Source: Zanthoxylum bungeanum | Lineage: Eukaryota; Streptophyta; Magnoliopsida; Sapindales; Rutaceae | Direction of reading: 5' to 3' | DNA: 64,000 bases | NCBI GenBank assembly: GCA_019454045.1 | Contig: SKCR01037602.1 | Coordinates: forward strand, 1-64,000 | In this document: positions 12,348 through 24,923 of the stretch, piece by piece | Position numbering within the stretch: position 1 is the first letter of the stretch | How the letters are laid out: each line of letters begins with the position of its first letter | Position numbers and translations under genes: made by a program | The notes under the pieces: generated by a model | The model's database searches: none | Seen by the model: only the letters and a program-made list of their open reading frames with translations | What the model was told of the DNA's origin: nothing

Positions 12348-12739
12348 TGATGTTTTGCAAATTACACTCTCACTCGACTACTTTGGGACTGCGGTTCGCT
12401 TTCGCTTCCCGTTGCTTGTTCTCTACAGTTTGGTCTTCTTGATTTAATTTTATTATTAATATTATAGTTTTTTTTTTTATTGAAAATCCGAAACTTAATT
12501 TTTATCTATTAAATTTTGGATACCAAATAATTTTTTTATCAAATAATATTGTATATCTAAAATAACTGACTATATAATAATAATAATACATAATAATATT
12601 GGTAATAATAGTATTGTCATGACTATATAATATTGGTAATAATAATACATAATAATAGTAATAACTGACTATATATATATATTTTTTATATATTTTTTAA
12701 AATATATATATATATATATTGGATATGACTCCACAATCG
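12348..12739. other. PURH upstream region grading into AT-rich DNA
   Basis: The first 100 bases or so upstream of the PURH ATG should contain its 5' UTR and promoter; no clear TATA box was identified. From about 12460 the sequence becomes almost pure A/T with (AT)n and (AATA)n tracts (12538-12720), and transposon-type sequence follows. Confidence 0.4.
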
Positions 12740-13073
12740 AGATTTCCTAGAGTGGGCAATTGTGATCCTGCAAAACAAGATGTAGAGTGAGCGTGGAGAG
12801 TCTACCCACCGGTGTGGTAGATGTCGTAGGCACTCCGACGCCCAAGTCAGTAACGGAAATGAACTATTGAAGCAGTCGGAAGAGGAGCAAGGTCAGAGAT
12901 TACATTGATCCATGTGGGTTGTCGTGAGGGCGGTAGGCCGGTGGTTCTGAGAAAAGAGAGAATAAGACTAAGTTGAGAGTTGTGATGTCTCTTCTTAGTG
13001 GACTTCTTCTCTTATTTATATGCACTCGGGAGGCGTGTATATTTAATGTGTTTAATTGCTCGTCTGTTTGATG

Positions 13074-13417
13074 CTAGAAACGGTTGATCCATGAAGGGGG
13101 TAGTTATGAGTCTGTGCGTTTCGTGGGCTGGCACATGAAAGGTTATGATGTTATTTAGGTAAGATATTTTATTGGGTATGGGCTCGTGAAACAACTTGGA
13201 CCAAAATAGGCTTGTAAAAAATGGGTTTCCTCTGAGGGGCTTGAGTATTTAGGTTGATAGATGATGAATGTTGGGCCTTCCCTTGCGCGTGGGCCTGAGA
13301 AAGTAATTGGGCCTCGAGTCTATTTTGGGAATTGTCAAGGGGAACTGGGGCACCTTTGATATTGGTCCTGAAGCGAAAAGTCAAAAATGCCCTTAGCCCA
13401 AATTTGGCCCGTACAGT
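13074..13417 (+). repeat. 344-bp direct repeat, left copy
   Basis: From CTAGAAACGG to CCCGTACAGT, matching 31054-31397 at the same length with scattered substitutions. The two copies flank the nested copia block. They are probably parts of the two LTRs of an outer element into which the block inserted. Confidence 0.8.
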
Positions 13418-13426
13418 TTGTCCCAT

Positions 13427-13461
13427 ACTCTCTAAGTCAATGAGTCATTGGCTTAGAGAGT
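13427..13461. repeat. 35-bp near-perfect palindrome
   Basis: Arms ACTCTCTAAG (13427-13436) and CTTAGAGAGT (13452-13461) are exact inverse complements. The inner bases continue pairing (CAATGA/TCATTG) around a single central G at 13444, with one T:G position. It lies just beyond the end of the 344-bp repeat. Confidence 0.85.
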
Positions 13462-14070
13462 ACTCGTTGGTCGTGTCGTCTGAAACAAAACGGGTAAGTC
13501 CACTCGCCGAGAGCATGGGTTAAATAAAGATCTAAGCATTCCCCTTGATTATGACACGTGTTGTGGTGATGCCTTCGTTGTCTGGACCAGAACGTGATTG
13601 AGTGTCTTCAATGTCGCCTGGACAGTGTTGTAAAAGTCTTAAATCTGACTCGACATGAGTCAAGGGGTGCCCCTAGTTAACAAGATCAAATGATGATCCT
13701 GGGTATACTCCATACGACTGGTCAAAGGACCAATGAAGTCTTCATGTCTGGACTGAATGTAGTCCAAGTCTTCAACTTGTCTTGTCATGTCCCAGTCGAC
13801 AGAACCGAGTGGTATTCTTTGATGAACTCTATATGATTGGTCAGAGGACTAATGGAGCCTTCATGTCGCTTGGACCAAGTTTTGGTTCAGGTCTTCAACT
13901 TGTCTGATGATGGCCGAGAGATCATTCCCTCGACTGGTGCCGAATAGGAGCCTAGTCAAGTTTGCATGTCGTATGGTACCAGATGAAGGTCTGGATCGGT
14001 ACTTGACTCAATTAATGAGCCTATTGGGGAAGGGTCCTGTCGACTGGACCTGATGGTGGCCAGAAGATCA

Positions 14071-16597
14071 TGTTAGGGTTTCGGGCGAAGGGCACAACGG
14101 AAGTGCTGTTCGGGCGAAATCGTAATTTTAAAACTTTTTCAAATTACCGAATGAATTATTCAATATCCAATATGAATAATTCATTCATATTTCACCTAAA
14201 CATGTTTATTCGATATCAAATAACGACATAAACAATTAAGAAACGTCGCGAAACTTTTACGAAAAATATTTTTCCGTAAAATGGTTTAAAATGTATTTTT
14301 GACCGAACCGACCACCCAACACTTATGGGGACTGCCCAGGTCAGCCCCAATAGTGTTAGGGCAATTCATTGGCTGCCCGAACAGTGACCAATTCACTGTT
14401 TGGACAGCCGTTCACCCGGTTGGCTCAAAAGTCACCCGGTAACGCCGTTTTTCACCGTTTTCGCTTATTTCAACTCTGAAACACTTTCCGGAAATTGTTC
14501 CAACTCCCAAAACACATCCAATACATTCATAAGATATATTTTTCATCACCAAAATATCAGATATTCCAGGTCTGAAACAGAAAACAAAAATGTCAATTTT
14601 TCATGCTTTAAATCCAAATTTTCAAGATTAATCCAATTAATCAAAACACCAACCAAAGTCACCACACATGAAGCACCCAAGAACAATTCTAGGCGTTACA
14701 AGAGTGGTCATAACACTCTAGAATGGAAACATGTCATCAAATGAACAAATTGGACTAATATTACAATAATATCTACCAAATCACTTCACACATGCACATA
14801 AGCTTCCAATTCCATCCACCACAACCAAAAGCCCCAAATTTTATGAAAAGAAGAAACCCTAGGATCTCATAAGATCATCAAGAAATATGAAACAAAATTC
14901 TAAGCTTATGGGGTTGAAGAATTACCTTTAATCATTGTTTTTCCTAAGCCTTTTCTTGATTTTCTCCATTTCTTTCCTTGAATCATCAAGAAATGTTTGA
15001 GAGGTATTTGGGAGTGGTGATAATCGGCCATGGCTGGATAAAATGAAGAAGAAAATAATTTCTCCTTTTTAAATCATCTTAGCCTGCTTGGAGGGGCAAT
15101 TTTGTCCATTTGGAAAAATTAAGTCAATTAATTAAATTAAACTTTATCTTAACAAATCAAATTTGGACAAATAAAGTTTAATTAAATCATGCCATGTGTA
15201 CAAATAATAATCAGCCATATTTCATAACATTTATGAAATATAGATATTATTTAATCATTTAAATATTTAACATTTAAATATCTAAATAATTAATTAATAT
15301 AATTATTATTATATATGTATTTTTATTTACAATAAATAACAAATACATATATTAATGGCATGTGTCAAAATCTCATTTGACGATTAATTAATGTGTATCT
15401 AATCGTATTATGTATCAAATACAAATACACAATAATTACGATTGGCCAAAATCTCATAATGCATGTGTTATCATTTAACTGATTAAACGATTCAAATTAA
15501 CTCATTTAATCCGATGAAGTATTATGAATAATCTGTATTATTCATAACACGTTGCACAAGTGCTCAACGAGTACACTTCATATTGTGGGACTCTCTAAGT
15601 TTAGGTTTATCCGTCACGAAATCCAATTCCGTGTCCATAATTCACCCACTCATGAATTATGACGACCACGGATAATCTCGCTAAACTATGCAAGTCGAGG
15701 TCATTGCATACGTATAATCCCTCTGTCACAGACTATCCATATTATACCTGAGGTATAGATAAAAACGTCAAACCCTTTCGGTATAATATAGTCGACTTTC
15801 AATTTACGATCTCTAAATAACATTCAGAACCGATTTCCGAAGTTATACCACGGCCATGGATTTACTAGATCGCAAACACGTGCATGATGCCTATGCCCTA
15901 TACACAGGACTGACGGATCCTCTCTTGATATACACAGGATATCATGAGCATCAGTCCACACCCAACTAACAGACGGAGGTCTGATCTAAATAGATCGGTG
16001 ACGGGACTACCATTAAAGTGTGGAGGATAACTCATATATCCACAGTGGTATCTCAAGTCGAAGGACCACTATGCTCGCTCAACTCGAGAAGATTCTTATT
16101 GACGTTGGTGTACCATCTATTAGGAAATCTTCAGTGAGTCGTTCAATGTTTTACCAAATAAACACCTACATGTCTATACGAGTCTCATGAGACTCATGGT
16201 TCACTGGGATAAACCATCGGACCAAGTCACGATATACGACATGTACTGGTCTCAGCGGATTTTACTAACCGACCTGTGTTAGTAAATCTTGACCATGAAC
16301 TTTATTTAAGGATATACATCTAATAGCGTGTTTCCCAATGTCAATTACAAACTACGTCGTAACTGCGCACTATATTGTAAATCATAGGGTCTTTGTCTAA
16401 TATACACATATCACTAAACCAGATTTAATTTCGATCTAATCATAATCAGATATCTAATCGAAATTAGATCGAATAAGTGTATAAAAGACAATGGTGCTAC
16501 CATAAAATTAGTAATATTATGGAAAATAGAATTGCTCGTATTTATGAATCGGACATAAATACGATCCGGATTGGCACTCTGAGCATCAACCCTAACA
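14071..16597 (-). repeat. Left (3') LTR of outer copia element, 2527 bp
   Basis: Begins TGTTAGGG and ends CCCTAACA, perfect terminal inverted ends of the LTR. The first 600 bp or so align with 30451-31054. The right end is set by CCCTAACA followed by the polypurine tract. The far part has no second copy to confirm it, because the right LTR is truncated. Confidence 0.65.
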
Positions 16598-17345
16598 ATT
16601 TCTCTCACTTGCTCTAGTGCCAATCCACAGTATCATATACAAATCTCAATGTGTATCACATATCGTGGCCCTCAAGAGCTCACCTGACACTCAAGAGGTA
16701 GGCAACAACAAGTAAGCCCGCTTTAACAAATTGAGTCTGTCTAACAAATTCAATCGTTTTCCCTAACCTGCATCATTCATATTTCGTAGAATCCAAATCC
16801 CACATCAATATGACTCAGACGCTATATCAGTATTGTGCTATAGCTACTGAGTTGTCTATGTATTTAGATATCAAATCCAAATACTATGAGACAACCGCAA
16901 ACACTACACTAATATGAAAACTTCTAATCTATAGGGTCACTATGCAACTTTATAAGTCAATACTTCATAATTTGCAACTGATTCCACTAGTACAGTAGAA
17001 TCATTCGTGACACTCTCACTGCATCCTTTCTGACTTTATATGACATAGATCATCTAATGTCATAATTAGGATCAAAACTAATCTGACTTTATGGTTGCAG
17101 ACTAAATTCTCCATGAATAAGAAACTCGTTCTTAATATCTCAAAGATCACAAAGAACATGTTTCAAAACTCATCATATGGACTGATGCATATCAAAATAA
17201 CTCGTAACAATTACGATTAAATTGATATCTTTAATCGCACATAATATAGTATTCATTACGTCATCATCCTATGATGCATAAGATTGACTAGACATTCCAA
17301 TCAATCTCTCTTTCGACAAAGGAATCATCATTTACGAAAGATGGA

Positions 17346-17396
<51 letters not shown>

Positions 17397-20011
17397 ACAC
17401 GTTAACTGTCAAACAGTTATACTAACTGTCATACAAATAGCCTTATTGTGTCCTTTATTAGATCATATCTAATATGTGACTAATGGGAGTATCACAAGTC
17501 TCTTAGTTTCATATCATATATAAAACTTTATATCAAATATATCAGAGACTACTCTCACTGCTTACACGGAGAAAAGAAGACATAAGTAAACGTTTTACTT
17601 CACTAACATCTCATTATTACTTTAATAATGATAATGTAGTTAGGATATATAACACTAGAAAGACATTTGTACGCTCCCATTGACCCTACTATCAAATATT
17701 TATTTTCTATGCTTTGATAAAATCAGACAATCCGACTGTATCAAAATTAGAGAACACAGATTTTCGGAAAGCTCACATGAGTCTATAATAGGCTCTATAA
17801 GCCAGTATATCAAACTGTGATCTCAGCAGAATACAAACTCTAGGGCCATTCTAGAATGAACTCTTCAAACAAAGAAATCACGACGGATATTTCATTCGAA
17901 GAAATCACTCAAGAATGTCATTTTGCATTCTTTAGCCAAAATACAAAGTTTAATATCAACATTAACCAACAGATCTTTAATTGTTCAATTAGTGCGACTA
18001 GAGACATGTATTCTCAGAATCTATAATAGACTGCTAAATATAACCTTTCTCACTGTCATACTATAAAGGTCAAACCTTTAATAAACTCACATTGATTTTG
18101 CTGCGCAAACAATTTGCACATTTTATGAACAATTCATAACGAAAGCTTAATCAAGTTCAAAACTTGATCGTAGTAAGCTACGAACAATCTTAGATCTATG
18201 GTTCAATGGTAATTTTCGAGATCGATATCAAATATCGCTCCCACTACAAGTTATAGGATAATTTTCTTCAATAAGAAAACAACAGAACCAATAAGTATCA
18301 AATACTTTGCAAATAATTATGCCATCCTATTGAACTTATACGGAAGATGTCTAAGAGTCTTTTCATCTTATTAATTATATAGTTCCACTTATAGTTTATC
18401 ATTCTCACATTTGACTTCAATAAGTCAAGTCTTTTCTATAATTGTCAACATCTGATGTTACATACCAAGTAATAAAATAATTTTATTACTCGGGATTGTA
18501 GAAAAGATATTCTATCAAATAGAATACAATATTCTATTAAATAAAATAAATGATAAACTTTACTTGTACCTCCAATGCGCAAGTACTTTCAATTATATAA
18601 CAATTATACAAAAGAAAGTTTCAAATCTCAAATTTTTCAAGATTTGAATTTTCTATTATACATATTATATATGTAATTGTAGAAACTAATGGAACAATCA
18701 TTAAAATGATGAATTAAAGTAACTGGAACATAACCCCAAGAGTATTGAAAAAACTAATTCGGTAACACTCAATATCTACGAGTCAAATCATATAAGATTC
18801 AATTACTCTCACTGACCAATTCCATCAAGATGGAATCGTGGAAGTTTAATATTGAGTAAGAATCACATTCATTAAATAACTTTAGAACAAATTACCTTAA
18901 ATTCATATGTTTGATCATATCAAACATCTTTGAACAATTCAAAGGCTCACAATGAATTTTATAGTTTTCAACACTTCAAATAGAATATTTTTGAACCATT
19001 CAAAATACTCTATCCGCGTTTCATCAGAAACATATTGAAAGTTCTCAAACTATTCAAGACGTCCAATATATATTCTTTCAGAAACTCGCAACTAAGTCAT
19101 GACAATTCATTAACTAAGTTACAGAGTAAAGAAAACTATCTAAGGTAATTTCTGATCCATTAAACTACATACACCCAATGTATTAGTTTAATAAATATGT
19201 GGTCCAATGACGATCATTGGTTAAATGAGATTTAATCACATCTTGAATACAATATTTATTAAATGGATAAGGATATGTGATGTGATCTCGTATCAGACCA
19301 TCATTTACCATACGTAATAAGCATATAATGCTTATATGACAAAATCCCATAAAGCACAGTTCTAAGTTATTTAGTTAACAGAACATTTTCTTAATGTTTA
19401 TCTTTTCATTAATGACACTACTAGTTATATTAAAATATGTAACAATTGTTCTATATAGAATAAGTAATTATCCAATAGTCACAAGTTCTGATATCAAATA
19501 TCAAAATAATTATTAAACATTATTTTAATTAACTATATGGGAGATCTGGTATCCAATACCTACAGTTTTCGTATTGTGAGAATCAATATTCTCTATACAC
19601 AACTATACATATCTCTTTTCTTTAGCTTTATAATTTGCGTTCAATTATTCACAACAATTGCAAATGATTGATTAGCAAACTGTGTCAAACATGTGACTTC
19701 TAAAAGTCATTAAAGCTAAGAAACTTCATTATAAGATAAACAAAATACATAATGGGGTTTCCTTAATGCCAGTCAAGAATCTTCGAGACATGAACTAATT
19801 AAAGTCAATTCTTACTGCATAAGAAACTATTCTTACTAAATAACTATATCCAAAACAAATATCTATTTAGATTACTAATCATGACTTAGTAACTAAGTCA
19901 CTAACCATCTTGATTTTTCAAGAAAATCGGAACAACAGTTCCCGATGGTTTGAACTAATCTAACAATATCTAGGTATATTGTCATTCTAGAACATATTCT
20001 ATAAATACACA
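16598..20011 (-). pseudogene. Decayed internal (pol-side) region of outer copia element
   Basis: There is no open frame of useful length on the minus strand, and I could not read individual Pol motifs. Adjacency to the 3' LTR and polypurine tract implies former RNase H/RT sequence. An (AT)n microsatellite sits at 17348-17394. Confidence 0.4.
17348..17394. repeat. (TA)n microsatellite
   Basis: About 23 TA units. The open frame across it (Ile-Tyr repeats) is an artefact of the dinucleotide. Confidence 0.95.
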
Positions 20012-22071
20012 TGTTGGAGATTCTAAGGGTCCCAAGGATCATAAATCAAGCATGAACATGTGTGAATACAACGAGGGAGTTGCGAAATACTCACATCGAT
20101 CGGTTGAGCGACGCTTCGACGAACAAAAATTTCAGATTCTGCCTTCTGATTTGTGCGACAGTGGGCTGCATTTTGCTTACTGGTTTCGGCCTTCATCAAC
20201 AAGAAACCAAGTTCCAAGCTTCGTCATTTGATTCCCGGCTCATTGGTGGACTTCCCTATCACCTTCGCATGATCCCGGAGTGTGCTAGCACTCTTGATTT
20301 TGCCACAAAATCGCACTGCTTCCCCTTCACTGCTCACGGTTTTTCAGTGGAAAAAACCAGTGAAGAAAGCCCACTTTGGGCTTGTAGATGAGAGAAAATG
20401 GAGAGAGAAGAGGGGTTGTGAGAGTTGTGTTGATTTTCAAAAAATCAAAGACATATATACCATATATTAAAATATAGTAAATGTCTTGTTAAGCTTTCAA
20501 AAAGCTTTCCACCAACCTTGAGTGTTCCACACTCATTCACTAACCAATCAATTCAATCAATCACATCAATCAATCAAGTGTCACATCACTCAAAGTGACA
20601 TGTGATTTGACGCTTGATGTGACGCTAGATATGACTAGCGATTTGACGCTTGATATGAGTTGCGTGTCGCACTCGAATTCGAAATGCGAATGTGCTCGCA
20701 AATAATCTCGGGTTCGATAATTCCAAATTAACAAATTTTCCGTTGCGATGCAATTAAATGATTACGCCTAGCGAAGTCACTATTCACGTCACTAACGAAT
20801 TAATTCTAAATTAATTCGCTCGCCCGAATTAAAATCTAATTTTAATTCCGCATCGAAATCCAATTTCGTTTAATATATAAAATATATCAATTTATCGATT
20901 AATCCCAAATTAATCGTTCTCTCTCTTTAATTGATATTTTATCCCAGATAAAATATCTCTGTTATTAATCCCAGATTAATTTTCTCTCTCATCTTATTAA
21001 TCCCAGATTAATTAAAGTGCGAGTCATACGTCATCGGTGAATCTTTGAGAAGCGACCCATGAGATCCCCGGATATGTTGGCAGTAAATTCGGTCGTCGGC
21101 CTATCCGAACACGTAAGTACCTCGTACTACGTTTATACCGATTTACAAGACAAGGTTGGCCTCTAGCAAAGCCTCATGCCTACCCAATTTTCCGGAAATA
21201 TCCTTACAGGAATAAAGGATCTGTATCAGGCGTAATATACGTAGTATTGCGTATTTATGTCCAGTATCGGATGATCACATGCAAGGCCTGGGGCTGGTAC
21301 AATGTCCGCCCCGTACGAAGCATATATCGAATTACGAGCAACTAGTCTCTTTAATATCGGATAATCATGACCAAGTCATATTATCCCGACGGTTGCAACC
21401 TTATATAGAGAACAAGTTATGTATCCCTGCGCGATCATCAACTCCATATCACTGGAGTGACACTTCCGTCTTGACATCACACCCAACACACTACGATCCT
21501 CAATATACCCAGCATTGGCGTACACAGAACCTTTTAAAGCCCTGGACGACCTCAACCAAAGTATATTGATTGTCTCAAGTATTAGCGGTGCAAATCTCAG
21601 GTTAAGACCAAATACACCTACCCTGATTTCGGATTTCCATAGACACATAGTCATACTACCAATGGAATTCTGAGGGGGTCTTATCCAGAGCGAAGCTGTT
21701 TCCCGTACCATCGGTGAAACACAACCTCCTATTACACTTGCATGAGTATCATATACCCAAATATATGAGAACTATGATGTTGTGCCCTCACAACGCGCAC
21801 AAGTGTAATACTAGTCTTTTACGCATTCATCGATGTCCAATCTCGATAATGCTCTGACTAGGGATATTTAATGATTTATCCTTCGTGGACTGATACTGTC
21901 TCATATCATTCTCAATCCAGGAACAAATCACAGGGACCTCCTATCATTTATATATCTTGGTGATCTAATCACAAATGATAAGAGTGCAATCTCCTTTGTC
22001 ACATAGTTAATTTGTACAACAACACCATGATCTGTACAAATAGTGACGCTATGAGTCATAATTGTCCAACA
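20012..22071 (-). repeat. Left (3') LTR of inner copia element, 2060 bp
   Basis: Begins TGTTGGAG and ends GTCCAACA, giving inverted TGTTGG/CCAACA ends. About 1.7 kb matches 27921-29598 with scattered substitutions. On the minus strand a CCAATTGGGAGA-type polypurine tract immediately precedes it. Short frames shared by both copies (for example 20062-20391 and 27971-28300) reflect repeat identity, not genes. Confidence 0.8.
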
Positions 22072-24000
22072 ATCTCCCAATTGGCCTATAGCCAGTCACT
22101 CGAGTGTCTTATACCCGAACTATGTACGGTTGGCTCAAATTGCTGAGGAATGCTTTCGTCAGCGGATTTGCATGATTATCGTCTGATGCGATTTATTCGA
22201 TCCTCACATCGCCACGATGTATGATCCGAATGAATCAGATGAATAGTCAAAGTATATATCTGGATCGTTGATGAGACCGTTAATTCTTTAGCATGTGCTG
22301 ACGCCTAGCTCAACTGCTAACAGAATTATATCTAATCTAATTAGATTTATTATCGACCCAGAAGGCTTCCATTGCCGCCTCAGCTGCAGCAATAGCCCGC
22401 ATTTGTTGTTTATACGGTAACAGTATCTTGCTTGGAAGATTTCCAGCTCACTGTTCCGTCATTCAAACTGTATAGTACCGTTTGCGACTTATAGTCATTT
22501 TTATCGGTTAGGAAACTTTCTACAGTGATCCCAGTCACTTCAAGTTCTCCATCTCCATAGATTAAGACAGCATCATTAGTTCTCTAAGATACTAACGGAT
22601 GTTCTTAACTTCAATCCAGTGACTATCACTCGGATTGGCATGTTTGTGAATCCATATGCTCAAAGCATATGAGACACCAGGTCGCGTACATTTTCAATGT
22701 ACGAGTTCTCGGAGAGTTTCAACAACTTTAAATCTTTCCCAGAAGATCTTTATTCCTTGAATAAAGGTTGTTTCTCTCAAGAATTCCACGGAGAATTTTC
22801 TCGAAAGCCAAGATTTCACTGATTGTTATTTATGGGAATATCATTTCCAAGAAATGACATATTATCATTATTTTATAGGACAGCCACTGTCAGTGCGCTC
22901 CCACTAACCCTCTTATATACACAAGAATCATTTCGTTTTGAATTAAATCATAAACCATTATGATTACATCAAAACGATAATTCCAAGAACTTATGATTGC
23001 TTTAATCCAAATATGGATCGAATAACTTGCAAACCTTGTTTGCTAGTTATGGTACGACAAAACCGACAGGATATTATAAACATCCTCCGAAAGGTTTCCT
23101 TTTCAGGAAAGCGATTTTGGCATTTAGCTGCCATATTTCATAAATGAAACACGCAGCTTTAGCAAGCATTATCCAAATGGATTTACCGTGGCAACAGGTA
23201 AAAGGTTGAATCGTAATCAACATAATGTTGATAACGATAACTTTCCGCTAAAAGCCTAGCTTTATATGTTGGTATGTTGCATTCCATGTATGTCTTCCTT
23301 GAAGACTTATACAGTACCAATAGGCACAATGTCTTGCGGTACATCAACTAGTTTCCAAAATTGTTGATATACATGGAATCCATTTCGGACTCATGACACT
23401 TTGTCATAATAGGGAGTCGATACCTTGTATCACTTCCTCATACGTAGTCAGTTGGTATACCTCAAAAGATTGACATCTTTACGAGGTGAGATCAGAAACA
23501 CATACCCCAGGTTGTTTTCTGATTCTCTCTGACATACGTGGTTCTTGTGTATCTGAAGATTAATGTTATGGTTTCATCCTTGATGAACTATTTATGTTCC
23601 ATTAAGATTCGGTGCCTTGAATAGTATTACTCCGATTTTCATCGAGTTTTACTATCCTCCCACTTACCACTGCATATCGGTATTCCTCTTAGGAAAACCG
23701 CATGGCGAGCAACAATCTAATTGTTCTCTTGTGAGATGTATAAGTACTATACTTATGGTATCCCTAGGATAACCTACAATTAGGCACTTATCCAATTTGG
23801 GTTTTAGTTTGGTATCATCCAAACATATGCCTAGCATCCCAAATTTTCAGGAATGAGAAACCCGGTTTCTTTCCCGTTCATATCTAATATGAAATCTGTC
23901 AAACAGATTATTATGGAACCTTATTCAAAATAAGTTCTTGCACTGTTTAAAGCTTATCTGTTGAAGGAAATTGTAGCTCAGAGCAACTCATGATTAACCT
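22072..24000 (-). pseudogene. Broken pol (RNase H and reverse transcriptase traces) of inner copia
   Basis: Minus strand. Close to the LTR, a NHANPLTKAFL-like phrase (near 22165) corresponds to the copia Pol C-terminus (ADPLTK). Further in, IAAAEAAMEAFWV (near 22370-22410) matches the AASEAAKEAVWL part of RNase H. Near 23270-23420, frames broken by shifts give MDSMYINN-like and KLVDVPQDIVPIG phrases, typical of the start of copia reverse transcriptase. Stops and frameshifts are frequent, so it is inactive. Matches are from memory of the family. Confidence 0.6.
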
Positions 24001-24882
24001 TATCATGTCCAACAAAATTCGGTTTATCCAGTTCGGACACACCGTCACTTTGACGTGTTCCAGGAGGAGTCCTCATAGAAAGAATACTATAATCTTTCAA
24101 GTATATAAGAAACTTATTGCTTAAGTATTTTCCATTACGGTCTTACCACGATGGTATAATACTACAGCCGATCTGTTTGTCTATTTCGTGTCGAAACTGT
24201 AAAAGTTTCCGATTTATGTTTCAAAAGAAACACATAACCATAACGCGATGCCACATCCGTAAAGGTCACGAAATATTCATATCCACCTCTAGCCTAGCTA
24301 GACATGGGCCCACTTGCTTCACTATGAACTAGGGCTAACAGATCAGTGGCATTTACACTTTTACCAAGTAAATGGTGTTATAGGCACTTTGCCCAATAAA
24401 CTAGATTCGTAGACTTTATTTGATTGAAATCAAATCTGTCCTTGTACCCACTCTTCGAAAGTGTGGATATACGATTCTTGTTTAATTGTGTCCTAGACAT
24501 CAATGCCACAATTAGTTTCTACTGATCAAATCAGTTTGAGCTATTTGTTTGTCATGCTATTTATTTGAGATTTATTTATATTCAAAATATAAATTATGTT
24601 ATTCACATATAATGTGTTTATCTCAATATCATCTTTATATAATGAAACACTTTAGTGTTCTAGAATATAAAGGTTCACCCGCAGCGGGTCAAACACTGAT
24701 ATAGAGATAATGTATCTAGTCAAACTAGTTGCATTATAACAGTTTCCCAATTTAGGTACAGACCCGAAGGTAGTTCCTAAACTTAGGTATCTACGGTTAA
24801 AATAGCGACTTTCGTCCCGTTTACAATTCGCAGATAAATCTCTATTGAAGTCAGTATCCTGTTCAAAATAGATTCTGAACAT

Positions 24883-24923
<41 letters not shown>

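Larger units (their letters stand above)
12740..14070. mobile_element. Ty3-gypsy-like LTR/leader fragment
   Basis: There is no open frame. The start contains CACTCCGACGCCCAAGTCAG, a phrase I associate with LTR/leader regions of plant gypsy elements. Imperfect internal repeats are visible: CGACTGGTCAAAGGACCAAT (about 13719) and GATTGGTCAGAGGACTAATG (about 13836), each followed by a CTTCATGTC phrase. The segment at 13074-13417 recurs at 31054-31397. The right edge is where the next element's LTR begins (14071). Orientation is uncertain: a minus-strand LTR start TGTACGGGCC at 13415 is possible. Confidence 0.45.

Noticed and set aside
13427..13461. Rho-independent terminator or tRNA-like stem
   Set aside because: The context is a plant retrotransposon; no T tract follows and no cloverleaf can be drawn.
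17284..17472. Ile-Tyr repeat ORF
   Set aside because: It is a (TA)n microsatellite read in frame.
20062..20391. A 109-codon frame conserved at 27971-28300
   Set aside because: Conservation is explained by the two being copies of one LTR; the frames have no recognisable domain.
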